Source: Chromera velia
Lineage: Eukaryota > Sar > Chromeraceae
DNA length: 49,165 nucleotides
NCBI GenBank assembly: GCA_018398765.1
Contig: JAHBMJ010000171.1
Span: forward strand, 5,432 to 54,596
Reading direction: 5' to 3'
In this document: positions 11,165 to 22,984 of the stretch, piece after piece
How the letters are laid out: the number at the start of each line of letters is the position of its first letter
How positions within the stretch are numbered: the stretch's first letter is position 1
Program-made: the position numbers and the translations under genes
Notes under the pieces: generated by a model
What the model was told of the DNA's origin: nothing
Databases searched by the model: none
What the model saw: the letters and a program-made list of their open reading frames with translations, nothing else

Positions 11165-12539
11165 GCCGATGCAAGCCCGAAAGCCCGCTGCAGCATGCAC
11201 ATTAATTGGAGGCCAGCACGTTAACACACAATTCAAGGAAGCATCTCTGGCTACATGCATGCAACATTTTGATGCCTCTCTGTCCCGACGGAGCAGCTCT
11301 CGAGTCCTACAAAAAGAAGGCTGTTGGAAGAAACTGACCCCACAAACTCAGGCTTCTGGAGTGAGAGAAATCTTTGTGCTAATTTCTGCTTCCGATCACC
11401 GAACCGTTCGGGACTGCACGGGATGTGACTCTCCCCTCGTGTTCCATGCGTTTGTTTGAATGTCAAATTGTTCGTGCTGGTTGGCGGTCAAAAGAAGTCA
11501 GCTGATCGAATGGTTTTCTGATTGAGTCCTGGACAATCGTATATAAGCAGGAGCTGTAAACCAAGCACAAATCTATCATGGCCCGACGTTAAAGGATGAA
11601 GTGACAGAGAGCAGAGAAGACACTAGCTGGATTTCGGCGATGAAAGAAATACATTCCATATATGTAGATGGCTGTATCGGTCATTTTTGCAAGGCCCGCG
11701 GCCCGGCCGGCCCGCATGCACAATCGCCGGCGCGGCGGGCAAGCGTGCCGCCCGCGGCAGATGATGCCGCAGATCGTGCCACCGCCGCCGCCGCCGCCCG
11801 CGGCACAGGCTACACAACGGCATTCAACAGTACAATGTATTTCAACATTTATTTGGCGGTCTCAACCGTTGTGAACATTTGTATACAATGCTACAAAATT
11901 CAAATGTGCAGTTTTAACATCAGTTTCCACTATGATGAGTTTATTTAAGTTTATTTATGCTTGCAAGTTATTGCAAGTATTTGCAAACCAGTAATTAAAC
12001 GGCAATTTTTATTTATTTTTTCATACTATCTAAAAATTCACAAACATTTTAGTTTAAGTTACTACTTAACCGATTTTTATTATAGTTTGCATGTATATTA
12101 TATATTTTCTTAACATTCAAAAAGTTTTGGAAGACCTCCCTGAACCTAACTACCACTTAAAAGTTCAAGCCGTATTTTTGGATAAGCTTAAAAGTCCGCG
12201 CCGCAAGCACAGATCATTTACGGTGTTTTAAAAGCCAAAGTCACATATCTGGACAGTGTCTTGACCGTCTACGCCGCAGGCATGGACGGTCTCTTGAAAA
12301 ACAATACCGCAGATAAAGATCATCTTGATTATATTTTTTCAAGTAGCATTTAGGTTCAGCGAGGTTTTTTGGAACTAATTGTAAAATGATTTTCATTCAT
12401 CTGAATGAAATCCTAATAGACGTCAGACTCACAAGTTTATATATCAGAAGATTCAGAATTTTTTTTTTTATTGCTTTCAAAGTATGAAAAAGAAGCCATG
12501 TGAGTCCTGACACTGCATTTTTTCTTCTTTTTTAATGTT
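11165..12539. other. Intergenic region with a GC-rich island
   Basis: The region separates two minus-strand genes. A consensus-like TATATAAG lies at 11540-11547 on the plus strand. A very GC-rich, CpG-rich island of GGC/CCG runs occupies about 11693-11810. From about 11830 to 12530 the sequence is AT-rich, with TTTGCAA-type motifs, and probably includes the 3' end of the kinase gene. No gene is supported. Confidence 0.5.
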
Positions 12540-14581
12540 TCAGCCTGTGGTTGTTGACACTCTCGGCCTGAAGTTAGCAGAATGGAACACTGCCTCCAGA
12601 GCTTTTGTGGTGACAGGTTTGAATAAGACGTCCCTTGCTCCCGCTCTCTGAAATGCTTCCGAGTCCTCCGTTTGTCCAGTGAGTTCCAGGAAAATTGGGG
12701 GCTTCTCAGACGGAAAGTTTTGCTTCAAGTGCAAAAAAATCTGAGCGATGGCTGCTGGCCCCTCCATTCGGGGCATGTTCCAGTTTATGAGGACAAGGTA
12801 TGGAATCGTTCCCCCTTGTCTGCAATCCGTGCCACGGCGTCTTTTCCATCTTCACTGACGGAGACAGAGAAGCCTATTCGCTTGAGGGCAAGGGAGACGG
12901 CAAGTTGGTACATTGAATTATCGTCTACCAGCAGAACGTCAGCCGTGTACCTCTGCCAGTGATAAGGAATTGCCAGGGAAAGGGAAGATGGGCGGACAGT
13001 TGAATCCAATGTTTATGGACAGTCTCCATGAGATGAACAGCGCTTCGCATACAGATCATAAGCACGGCTCGGAAAGTTTTTGCACATTCGGAGAGCTTCC
13101 TGGAAACTGCCAACCTCTCCTAGCAAACACTTCTTTTCCTCTTCCTCTTCCTCTTTATCTTTGTACTCGGGTTCTTTCAACCCAGCGGAGCTTGGGAATG
13201 AGACAGGGGGACAGTGAGACCACCGACGTCTGCGGGGGATGGGGTCGTTCTTCGGTTCTTCCTCATTCCCCCGCGCAGTGTCAGTACCAGTCTGAGGAGG
13301 ATCAAATAGAACTTGAAGAGTCCCCAGAGGCAGGGATGGACGGGAAAAGCGAAAGGGTACAGAGAAAAACGGGCTTTCTTTTTCCGAATCACCCTCGGAG
13401 TCTTCTGTCTTTGTGTCTCTCCTCTGACATACAGGCATCCACACCCCTACCCCCTCATGTTTGCTTGTACAGGCCTGACCATCCTCAAAAGACCCCTCCG
13501 TTTCGCAAAACTCCATTGCCTTCTCCGCCTCGCACTCTACTTCCCTCTCCCCCCCCTCATCCCCTAAAGCTTCCAAATCTGCAAGGGGCACATCAAGTTT
13601 GAAAAAGAAAGAGGAACCCCAGCCCGAACCCTCAGAGACCGCACCGATTTCACCCCCGCAGTGCGCCTCCACGAATATCCTGCTGATGCATAAACCTAAC
13701 CCTGTCCCTCCACCGTTCTGCTGTTCTCCTGAGTGAATCTGTGAATACGGTTTGAACAATTTGGGCAAGTCGGCAGGTTCAATGCCAACTCCCTGGTCCT
13801 TCACTGACACCCTCACTTGCACCCACGTCAGAGAGTCCTTTTCTGTCTGTCTCCTTTTGTCCCTCTCCCGTTCTCCGCTCACTTATTGAACTTCAGAATC
13901 GATGGACTCAAATACGCAGTCAGGCAACTTGGAGGCGTGGGGGCTGCTGCCCGGCGGGTGGGAGGATGCAGAGGAGAGACGGGTGACTTCCATTCTTAGC
14001 GTGATATTTCCTCCTGAAGGTGTGAACTTGCGCACGTTCGAAATGAAGTTACCAACTACCTGCATGCATCGGCCTATCAATTCACAATTCTCATGAAATG
14101 AATTGAAGAATCATGGCATGCAATGCAATGTGGAGAACCAGGTACATCCATCCATCTATCTGAGGAGGAACTTGGAAAGAGAGCGGACAATGAATGGTTG
14201 AGGAAGGGCAGAAAAAATACCACGAAGCCTGACTGTCACACAGAGATAGAGACAGCGGACCAAAGAAAAAAACGGAAAAAGGGAAGAGATTATGTGTTGA
14301 ACAGGAGGAGCATCGAAGAAGTATCGGTTCCCGTCTCTTTTTTCGCCTTTCCAACTGCGTCTCTTCTCTATCTACTCTTGCTCATATTCCTGCATCCGAC
14401 CTAGCTGACCTGTCAGAGTCTGGTGAAGTCTACCCATGTATAGAGGGCCTCTCCCCTCCCGTTTGAAACCTCGGGATCTATCCGGATCTCTGTCTTCAGT
14501 CTCAGTCCCTTCTGTCTCAACACAGGTCGCATCTCTCTAGAGATCGAGGCAATGAAACCCTGGCAGAGCAGTGCATAGGCA

Positions 14582-14584
14582 TCA

Positions 14585-14618
<34 letters not shown>

Positions 14619-14619
14619 A

Positions 14620-14655
<36 letters not shown>
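14582..14655. repeat. (CA)n(GA)n microsatellite in a kinase intron
   Basis: A CA run followed by a long interrupted GA run lies directly upstream (sense strand) of the acceptor for the kinase exon at 14559, where it reads (TC)n(TG)n and may act as the pyrimidine tract. Confidence 0.9.
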
Positions 14656-14656
<1 letters not shown>

Positions 14657-14778
14657 AGAGAGAAACGAGAAAAGAGGAGGGTACAGAAGCAGTCAAGCAT
14701 CACCACAGGCAAAAACACAATGTACGACAGAGAAAGAACATGTAAGACGAATTATTTCAGAAACGTAAAACGTACAGA

Positions 14779-14890
14779 GAGAAAGAAAGAAATAAATAAA
14801 TAAAGAAAGAAAGAAATAAACAAATGAATAAAGAAAGAAAGAAAGAAAGAAAGTAAAAAAAAAAAAAAGAAAGAAAAGAAGAGAAAAAAA
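14779..14890. repeat. (GAAA)n/(AAAT)n low-complexity tract
   Basis: About 110 bases of GAAA and AAAT units lie in the same kinase intron. The sense strand is almost pure pyrimidine. Confidence 0.9.
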
Positions 14891-15270
14891 GAAAAAATGA
14901 AAGAAGCCGACCTGAAGAGAGCCGAGAGAGAATAAATATTCGAAAGCACCCGACGCCAGTTTCTCCAGGTGCAAGACGTCATTGCATATGAATCCTATCT
15001 GCGTGCAGGCATATGCATCATTCATTTGGATCATGTACATGCATGTTCGAGCAGGTAGACGGGTCGACAAAATCCCTCAGATGTCCTGAGCGTACGCTGA
15101 TTTCACACACGCAACTCCTTTGACTCATACAAGTCGCTTTCCTTCCTTCACGTTCTCCTCTTCTTTCCGCTCAATTCCCGCCAAACGAGCCGCTGTATGA
15201 GTAGACGGGAGGAAAAAGAAACCGCCCTCTAGCTCTTCATTCCCCCCTGCATGCCCCTCACCTAACTGAC

Positions 15271-15438
15271 CTGTTCGATCTGTGACTGCACAGTTTTCCC
15301 GAGGTCCTCCAGAGAGGAGAGCCGGGCTCTTATCGTATGGGCACTCAGGTTGGGCGTCTCTGCCAATTGCTGGAGTTCCTTCAAGGCCTCGTTCTGTTCG
15401 CACATCAACAGACACGCAGCACTCAGGGGATTGCGAAC
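15271..15438 (-). CDS. Kinase dimerisation exon following the H-box
   Basis: This 168-base exon begins right after CTGTAG with VRNPLSAA, the second half of the H-box; the His-Glu pair ends the previous exon before a GTCGGT donor at 15749. The remaining residues form a leucine-rich helix, as expected for the dimerisation and phosphotransfer domain. It ends CAG/GTCAGT in phase 0. Confidence 0.75.
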
Positions 15439-16413
15439 CTACAGGCAGACAGGTAGGCAAGAGGAGAGAAGAGGGGAGGAAGGGAGAGAACACGTGCAAG
15501 GGCACGACAGACTGACCACGCAAACCACTTTACACGAAGATACGCATGCACACACACACGTAAGCATGCACAGAGAGAGAGTGGAGGTAAAGAGAGACTA
15601 GTAGGCAGTGCTCTGGCCACTTTTCAAGAGACCACACAGCAGCATGCAGCGAGAACTATCTCCTCTGAGAGCTGGCATAAAACACAGTTGAGAGGCTAGA
15701 CTCCCCATATCCCCCAGGTAGATCAACCTAGGTGGCTGTGCTGACCGACCTCGTGCAGACTGTACGAGAGGAGAGGAAGGAATGTTTTTGGAAGGAACTC
15801 TGTATCTTCTTTCCTTAATTCCTGCGAACTCCACTGCCGTCAGGAAGGCAGAGTCTCCAACTCCTCTCACCAGAAACATCACGAACCCTCCGAGGAACAT
15901 CATCACCGCAGTCTCCATATGATCCTCCGGAGCCCCCCACTGAGAGATGAACAGATACTTTCCGACAGCGTGGCTGGCCAACAGATTCACTGTACTGAAC
16001 ACGAAGGCAGGGAACCGCATCTGGAAAGGGCTCCCTACAGCAACGATGGCCATGAAGACAGCCCCTTGGTGAAGAGGGAACTTGGTGGCTGTCCTTTGGT
16101 TATGTGCGTCGCTGATCACCACCGCATGGCCCCACAAAACCAGAGACAGGCCCATGGACAGCACCCAGTTTTTGTGGCCTTTCATCCGGAGAACTGCATC
16201 AGGCTCAGCATTGTAAACCCAGTTGCAGCTGTGAAAGAGGCAACGGCCCAGTGAGCACCGATTGCCCACAAGGTATAGAAGGCCACCCATGTATGCAAAC
16301 GGGATGGAATAGCGGTGCAACATCGAGCTCGGCCATGAATGAATCTTTAATTTCATCTGACATCTCAAGACTGCGATTCGAAACTCAGATTCGTCCACGC
16401 CTGTGACCTCCAT

Positions 16414-17847
16414 TCTGTCTTTGCATAAATTCCTTACTGCCTTTTGTGTTTGCGACTGAGAGCCTTTGCTGCAACCAAAGCGGCTACATGTACAACTTGA
16501 AGCCAGAGAGGGAAGGATCAACAGATGTATCCAGAACACTGCGGATGAACTTTGAATAACAGAGTCAACGAAGTCAGGACGTGCCACCAAAATTCAAGCT
16601 GAAGATCTGTGGAGGTGCTTGACTGACACATTTCACCGCATTGCCTCAAGGGGCAGCTGTATATATATATAGCTTCTGAAGCACCGTTCAGGCACGTACA
16701 CGAAAACATGCAACTAAGGTCATGCATTAACTTAAATGTTGAAGAGAAAAGAATTCTTTGAAATATTTAGTATCAACACAAAGGAACAGAAAAAGAAAGG
16801 AAAAGTGGGAGAAGGGGAGATCAGTGGAGAAAGTGTTGATCAGTCTCTATTTTTATATCCCACCTTCATATCGAATGCATGAAAAAACCCTCAATCATCA
16901 ATCGATAGATCACCCGAACACATCCAGCAAGGTAGGGAATGATTAAGATTACGAGGCCCTAGGCATATGCAGAGACCTCAGCACATCTCGCAGGAAGGAA
17001 TTTTTATGGCAGTTCTAGGGGCAGGCATAGGGACCATGCGGGGTGCCTATGTAGAGTAACTAGGATTGATGGAAATACGAACCAAACCTATGCATACCGG
17101 ACCAATACACGCCCGGAGTTGCGATAAGAGAAGGTCATACATTAAGGTTAGACACAACCGGATGCATGCATGCAGGCATGTTGACCGTAATTCACGCGCC
17201 GCTGGCTGCCGCGGCCACGCGAGCTAGCTGCATATATATGTACCACAGCCGGCTTGGGGGTAGGCCGGGCTCTGTATGGCTACATATTCTGCTCTTTATA
17301 GTGTCTCTCTGCATGGTCCAGTGTCAGGCCAGTATGCATCTGGCTGCATATATGCATGCATGCATGATCTGCCTTACCTTTTTTTGGTGTCTCTCTAGTC
17401 CTGTGTCGGGCTAGTATGCCTTATCTTAATTCGGGCACTTCGCGTATACATATATACTGAATCTGTAATTGCAACGATGACATGATTTCTCCGCATATAC
17501 ATTACATTATGCACGTACAAAACTCAGACGTCTCCGGGTTAAGGGCAAAGACATCTCCCGTTTTTTAATGCAAACCTTGTTATCTAATGTTCCTTTGATT
17601 GGAGAATGAATCAATTGACACCTCTCAGCATTACAGAAATATCGGATACGCACTAACACGCCAGCTATGCCACCGGATCCAGTGAGCGCTTCCTGAAGAA
17701 GAACTGGAGAGACGACTCAAAGCCGATGTTTCCAGAGTCCGTTTTAGAGAGAAAAGAATTTCAAGTTTTGAGGAAAGCGATTACGTGAATTATAGGAGCA
17801 AAGACTTTGTTGATTGCCTTGCTTCCTCGCATACCTCCTTTACCAGC
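16414..17847. other. Region upstream of the kinase, no gene seen
   Basis: The kinase frame stays open from 16413 up to a TTG codon at 16590, so the true start may lie in an unseen exon. A TATATATATATA run at about 16659-16672 could be its promoter. Within 17240-17420 two copies of a motif (TCTCTCT, then a GTCAGGCCAGTATGC-like block) lie about 100 bases apart. The rest shows nothing supportable. Confidence 0.5.
16658..16672 (-). promoter_or_regulatory. Possible TATA element for the kinase gene
   Basis: An alternating TA run lies about 250 bases upstream of the first in-frame ATG. Being a simple repeat it could equally be a microsatellite. Confidence 0.2.
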
Positions 17848-18082
17848 TGAACAATCAGAATGGTGCAATGCACGTGCGAATATTTGCAAACGTGCAGAAA
17901 TAAAATGAAATAAAATCCATGCATGCAAAAGCATGTTTGAGGTAATTCAAATTGACGTCCATGCATTCGTAGTCAATGCAAGACATAAAAGCAGACAAAG
18001 ACTACTTTAGGCAACTGCCAGAAGTTTCACATAAGAAGTAGATCTTCATGTCGATCATGTCTAGAGCACTAGCTCTTTCTGC
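17848..18082 (+). repeat. 5' LTR of the plus-strand copia element
   Basis: Matches 23469-23700 over its whole length, with a small indel at the first bases (TGAACAATCAG versus TGAATCAG). It contains an ATAAAAG sequence that could act as a TATA element about 100 bases from its end. Confidence 0.9.
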
Positions 18083-18239
18083 TGGTACTCTGCTGGTGCT
18101 CTCTGCATGCGGGCAAAGACCTGTCCCGTGTTCTCTTATCCAGAGACTTGACCGATAGAGAGTTCAGTCTGCTTCCCTCTCTCTGTCGCTGCTAACCTTC
18201 GGCTTGTGATTCTGGGTTTCTCTCTGTGCTGCCAGAGGG

Positions 18240-19391
18240 ATGACAGACGAAACAGGTTCCCGTCTTTACTCCCCAGTTCTGGGAGTAAAGGACAGTTTTG
18301 AAGGTTTCAAGCTGGACTGCACCGCCATCTGCAAGGGTGACCTCGCTTTCAAGAAGCTGAGCAAGGATGAGCAGCTGTCAAAAGTCGCGATAGCCCTCTT
18401 CCGATCAGCAAAGGGGCATCCAGACTGCGGAGAGCAGGTGATCTCCTTGTTCAAGAAGGTAGATGCTCCTGAGTTCTCTAATGGGAACACCTCCGTCCCA
18501 GACACAAACTGGAACAAGTTCTGTATGACCATATGGGAGACTATCAGGATTCCGCTAGAAAAGAAGGACAGAGAGAAGAAAGAGGCAGTGAAGGCAGAGT
18601 ATACAGAGTTCTCGAAGTCGCTCGTGTTCGACCGCATTTCCAAGTGGACTGTGAAGTGGGGGTTGATAGAGCAAAGGGCAGCCGAAGTGGGGGTAACGAT
18701 CACAGATGAGGACAAGGCCACACACCTTCTGAAGTCCATCTCCCGGCACTCGCCGTCCTTTCATGCCATCTTGAAGGTGACGATGGATACAGCCGACCAA
18801 GAGGATCCAAAAAAGATCCTTGACAAACTGAAAGGCCTTCAGGAAACGCGGGAGGGAGATTCGTGGTCCTTGGTCGGTGATGCTCTCGGTGGGGGAGGTG
18901 GCAGTGCCTTACCTACACAAACAGCAGCTAAGCGTCCAAAGGTAAAGGAAGAGTTTGCCGGTCTCGTTTCTGTCGTACAGCAGACGGTGCAAGAGCAACT
19001 CCGTCTCACAGGTTTCGTTGGCCCTGGAAATGTTCTTGCCCGGTCTTCAAACGGAAAGGGGGAAAAGGGGCAAAGCAGGGGAAGGAACCTAGGCGGCAGA
19101 GGGGGCTCTAATGGCGCAGAAGGTACACAGGGAGGTTCTCCCAATCACGGAAGAGGTTCCCGCGATGCTTGTCCCAGATGTGTACGCCCTGGTGGTTACG
19201 ATGCGGGCTTCCTATGCCCTGCACTCGGACGCACCTGTGGCTACAAACCCTGCGGTAGAAAGGGGCACGACGCAGTCGTGTGCAGGATGAGAAAGAGGGA
19301 TGAAGAAAACAAGCAGCCGGGGAAGAGCGGACGGAGAGGGCCCCAAGGGTATGCAGACCAGGTTGGAGGGGGACAGGAGTCATCCGAGTAA
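18240..19391 (+). CDS. Gag protein of the copia element
   Basis: This intact 383-codon frame from ATG to TAA has a helical N-terminal half as in copia Gag/UBN2-type proteins, a Gly-rich basic linker and a C-terminal cysteine cluster. The cluster contains CPRC and then C-x4-C-x4-H-x4-C, a zinc knuckle with two extra residues in the first spacing compared with the usual C-x2-C-x4-H-x4-C. It would bind element RNA and form particles. The next coding region continues in the same frame after the TAA. Confidence 0.85.
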   Translation: MTDETGSRLYSPVLGVKDSFEGFKLDCTAICKGDLAFKKLSKDEQLSKVAIALFRSAKGHPDCGEQVISLFKKVDAPEFSNGNTSVPDTNWNKFCMTIWETIRIPLEKKDREKKEAVKAEYTEFSKSLVFDRISKWTVKWGLIEQRAAEVGVTITDEDKATHLLKSISRHSPSFHAILKVTMDTADQEDPKKILDKLKGLQETREGDSWSLVGDALGGGGGSALPTQTAAKRPKVKEEFAGLVSVVQQTVQEQLRLTGFVGPGNVLARSSNGKGEKGQSRGRNLGGRGGSNGAEGTQGGSPNHGRGSRDACPRCVRPGGYDAGFLCPALGRTCGYKPCGRKGHDAVVCRMRKRDEENKQPGKSGRRGPQGYADQVGGGQESSE

Positions 19392-19766
19392 GGAATCCAT
19401 GTGCATAACAGGATCACGGTCACGGATATGGCGTTTCTCTCCGTCGGTGCATGCATGGAACAGACAAAATGTCCATCTCCTCCGATCGACAAGTTTGTGG
19501 CCAACACAGGTGCTATAGACAACATAGGCTCCACCCGCGTGTTCGGACGGTACGTGATTGTGCATAAGCCATCTACCCGAGATTTTGAACAGGCCCACGG
19601 AGACGCCCCTGCTGTGCAAACCGAAATGGAGTGTATGGTTGCCCTCCCAGTGACACTTCTGGAGGAGGAGCCAGACAACTGGCAGCAATGCACAGACGAG
19701 CCACTACTGATCCGCATGTGGCTGTCTGAAGATGACTCCGTCCATTCCCTTCTGTCCCCGAAGTGA
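19392..19766 (+). pseudogene. Protease remnant of the copia element
   Basis: In the gag frame after its stop lies a block with ANTGA, matching the aspartic protease motif D-S/T-G-A but with Asn for the catalytic Asp. The frame then ends in TGA, and coding continues in another frame from about 19763. The substitution should abolish activity. Confidence 0.6.
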
Positions 19767-20900
19767 TGAACAACAACAAAGCCGATGCAGTCAACTCCCA
19801 CTGCATGTTTGAGGACATATGGGGGAGAAGGAAGAAAGTCAAAATTGACTACCCCAGGGGGGATAACAGATTCGCTGTTCCTATGGTGCAGTTGCATCCC
19901 GAACAATTTCAGCATTTGGAGTTGGGAGGGGCACATGGACTGGCAGCAGCCGTGTCCGTAAGCAGACACAGCCAGCGACTGAAGGAAGCCGACGAGGAAA
20001 CGTGCATGACTTGGCACAGAAGACTTATGCACCAAGCTAGGCACCAAGGTAAGGAGAGGTTAGAAGAGACCCTAAAAGAAGAAGGTCTTCGCATGAGTCA
20101 TGCAGCGTAGCAAAAAGTCTATGCTGACTGTCGTGTCTGTGAAAGGAGAAATGCAATCTTTCCGTCTCTCTATGCAGTTCCCGACTGCCGATCGCGAGTC
20201 ACTCGATTCGGACAGGTTGTCTACTAGGACCACTGGTTCATTAATGACAGTGGTGGCGTGGGAGGGAGGGGTGAGTACGCAGTCTCCTTCATGTTCGACT
20301 ACTACACCGGCAAATGGGACATGATGGCAGGCGCCAACCGCAAGGTGGAAGGCGACCTGGGCGCACACCTGCTCAGATAGAAAGCACGCTATAGCAGCTT
20401 TCCCGAGTCCATTGAGGCAGACAAGGTGCAGGAGCTATGGGTAGCGGGGAGGAAATGGCACATCGCCATGGTGCCAGCGCCACCGTACTGTTATGGTCTA
20501 CACGGGGCGATTGACACCGCCACCCGCACAGCTCGAGTTCTAGTGCAGACTGCACTGGAAGAGCTAAACCTGCCAAAGGTCTTATACAAGCACGTGCTCG
20601 ACGGCATTTGTGAGACCTAGAACAAGACCTACAACACACAGATTGGCATGACTCCTGCAGAGAAATATTTGGGCTTCCCACCCGTGCGGACGTTCATGTT
20701 TGGAGATCAGGTTGTGATGAAAATGAATGAGAAGAGCCTGGAGCTGGCAGGGGTGGAGGTCACGTATCTCCACAAAGAAAATTCTTATCTTACCACTGTT
20801 CTCCGTAGAGCACCCATCTTGGGCAAGGGCACAGAGACCCACACTGTGCTTGAAGTCCACCCAGCATGGCTGAAGCCGGTTAGGCGAGGCCTGAACAAGT
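19763..20900 (+). pseudogene. Integrase region of the copia element, with in-frame TAGs
   Basis: The pre-integrase zinc motif begins with WHRRLMH and continues past a TAG to C-x2-C at about 20130. An integrase core follows (VVY-stop-DHWFI, then a late block ending MTPAEKYLGFPP). One frame is held throughout but interrupted by TAG at 20108, 20225, 20378 and 20618. It would catalyse cDNA insertion if intact; here it is dead. Confidence 0.8.
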
Positions 20901-21625
20901 CATGGCTGGGACGCCGACAAAAGTGGGAGGTTCTAGAGGCTCGTCACTGGTCGGACATCCAAGCACAGAAGCAGCAGCAGGCACCACCCGTGCTCCACAG
21001 TCCGTCCCTGTCCCCTGTGTCCATGTTTCCGATTCTTTCTCAGTCCAGACCGTAAGAGGTCGGGGGTACCGCCGCGCATGGCCCGGGTGTTGCGGGGTTG
21101 GAAGTCCAAGGAAGGATTGAGGGAGACGGCAATGGAGAAGGGGTGGAGGCGCGAAAATACAGCGGTATCTGGGCTCAAACAGGCAGAGGGGGGGCATTGC
21201 AGCCTTTCATTATCCGACAAGAAAACAGCAGAAGCGTGCAGGTCAATGAATTTGACCAGACGCCAGCTGGAGAAGCTAGAGTCGGGGGTATGCGTCACAA
21301 CAATATCAACCACCGACTTGTTGTCTCCCGCTTTCAGTGGTCCGAGGGACAGCCCTTTCTGTCTGCTCTGGAGATGGCCAATGCAGCCGTGTCTCCTGTT
21401 GTCTCTCCCGAGGCCGTGCCTGCGGTCGTCCCTCCATCCACCTCTGCAGACGCGGCTGCTCAGCCGTCGGAGGTGAATCAAGAAGAAGAGGAGTGGGGGA
21501 GAGTGAAAGAGGAACTGTTCGGAGACAGAGCTTTGGAGATAAAAGCAGAGGAAGGGCAGGTTCAAGAGGAAGGTGGTGCCATGCTGATCGCAAAGCAGAG
21601 GCAGCCTACCTTGCCTCAAACATAA
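20901..21625 (+). pseudogene. Integrase C-terminal and linker region
   Basis: The pol frame continues through a low-complexity region rich in Gly, Ala, Pro and Glu, with TAA at 21053 and 21623. This fits the variable region between integrase and reverse transcriptase in copia elements. No catalytic motifs are expected or seen. Confidence 0.6.
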
Positions 21626-22984
21626 TCCAATCGTCCGTCTCCTCCCATAAAGATCCCATACAGCCGCCGCATGCTGCAGTGGGACTCTGACGTCCGTAGA
21701 TACTCAGAAGAATTTGGGGGAGACGCTCCGTTTCTCGCTCTGGCTAGCTTCCAAAAGGGAGCAACCATACTTCCTGCCAGCAGAGAGGAGATCACGAGAA
21801 GGGAATTTTGGGAGGCTGACATCAAAGAGTGGACAGCCATCCTTCACACAAAGACGATTGAAAAGCGCCGCTCACACCTTGAGCTCGCTGCCATGCTTAA
21901 TATGGGTTTTACCAGAAACCATAAAGAAGATTTGAGTAAGGGACCCGGGGGCAGAAAGAAGAAGACGTGCATTTAAGTTGCAGGGTACAATGACCTGAGG
22001 AAGGTGGACACATTCAGTGGCACTCCCAACCGCGACTGCTTTCTTCTCACCCTCCTGTATGTTGCCACTCGGGGGTTTGAAGTGGACTCCGAGTTAGTAG
22101 ATATCAAGAATGCATTCTTCCAGTCCCCCGACGACTATGTAGAGCATGTGGGGGTGCGCATCCCAAAGAGCATTCCCACCATGCCTGCACAGAAGCCTTC
22201 TTGTCTCACTGAGTACAGCGATGCCAAGTGGGGAGAGATAAGGAAAGAGGCAGAGAGAGTAGTCCCAGGTCAGATCTACGAACTCAGCAATGCCCTCTAC
22301 GGCACCCCTGCAGCACCTGCACTGTGGGGGAAGGAATTGAGGAGAGGGCAGGAGAAGCTGGGGTTTATTCCTGTTGAGCAGTCAATCGCAGTCAGAAGGG
22401 AGGTGGAAGACGAACCCGCACAGGACGTGCAAGCCACGTATGTAGACGATATTTTCGGGGCAGGGGAGAGAACGGAGGAGGCGTTCAATGTGTTGGGAGA
22501 GAAATTCAAGATCGGTTCCCAAACAAAAGTGAATGTGGGGTCCAAGGCAAAGTATATTGGGATGGATATATACCGTCCCGATGCACACACCTTCGAACTC
22601 ATGTCCAAGAGTTACCTCGAAGGCATTGACGTCGATGCAATCCCGGGGAAACTGAAGAAATCTCTGTCCAAAAAAGACGTCGCTCCAGCCGAGGAGCAAG
22701 ATGTGGACATGTCCCTACAGGGGGTCTATCAGGAGGCAAATGGTGTATTGGGGTGGGTTGTTTGTCTCAACTGGAGGAAAGCACTCTGCTTTTCCCTCCC
22801 CAGTAAAGCAACCACCAAACCCACCGCCCGCCATCTCTCAGCAGTCAAGACAGCCATACACAGGTTGAAAACCCATAGAGAGCCCCTTGTCCTTCATGGC
22901 TTGAAGGGAAGAGAACTCCATCTTGCCGGCTGTTCCGATACCATGTGGAACCGCCCGAAGTATAAAGGCAGGCAGGGGACATGA
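21626..22984 (+). pseudogene. Reverse transcriptase of the copia element
   Basis: The frame contains the DIKNAFFQ block, an LYGTPAAPALW block and the catalytic YVDD at 22439-22450, all typical of copia reverse transcriptase. A TAA at 21974 interrupts the N-terminal part; from 22004 onward 326 codons are open. The frame is lost near 22982 before RNase H. Confidence 0.85.

Larger units (their letters stand above)
12540..16413 (-). pseudogene. Hybrid sensor histidine kinase, probably inactivated
   Basis: Domains in order: several hydrophobic membrane segments (about 16350-15870), the H-box HEVRNPL (His-Glu at 15755-15750, the rest opening the exon at 15438-15271), a dimerisation helix exon 14559-14410, the N-box (NFISN) in the exon from 14059, then from 13837 the G1 (DQGVGI), F and G2 (GTGLGL) boxes, an acidic linker, and a receiver domain (LLVDDN, later LTGQ and FKPV). 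Such proteins autophosphorylate on His and pass phosphate to a receiver Asp. Damage seen: TGA at 14415-14413 just before the N-box, TAA at 13015-13013 before the receiver, a one-base frame break in a G run (plus strand 12811-12815), and Asn at the phospho-acceptor position. An intron is needed between the membrane region and the H-box; its borders are unclear. The first in-frame ATG is 16413. Confidence 0.8.
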
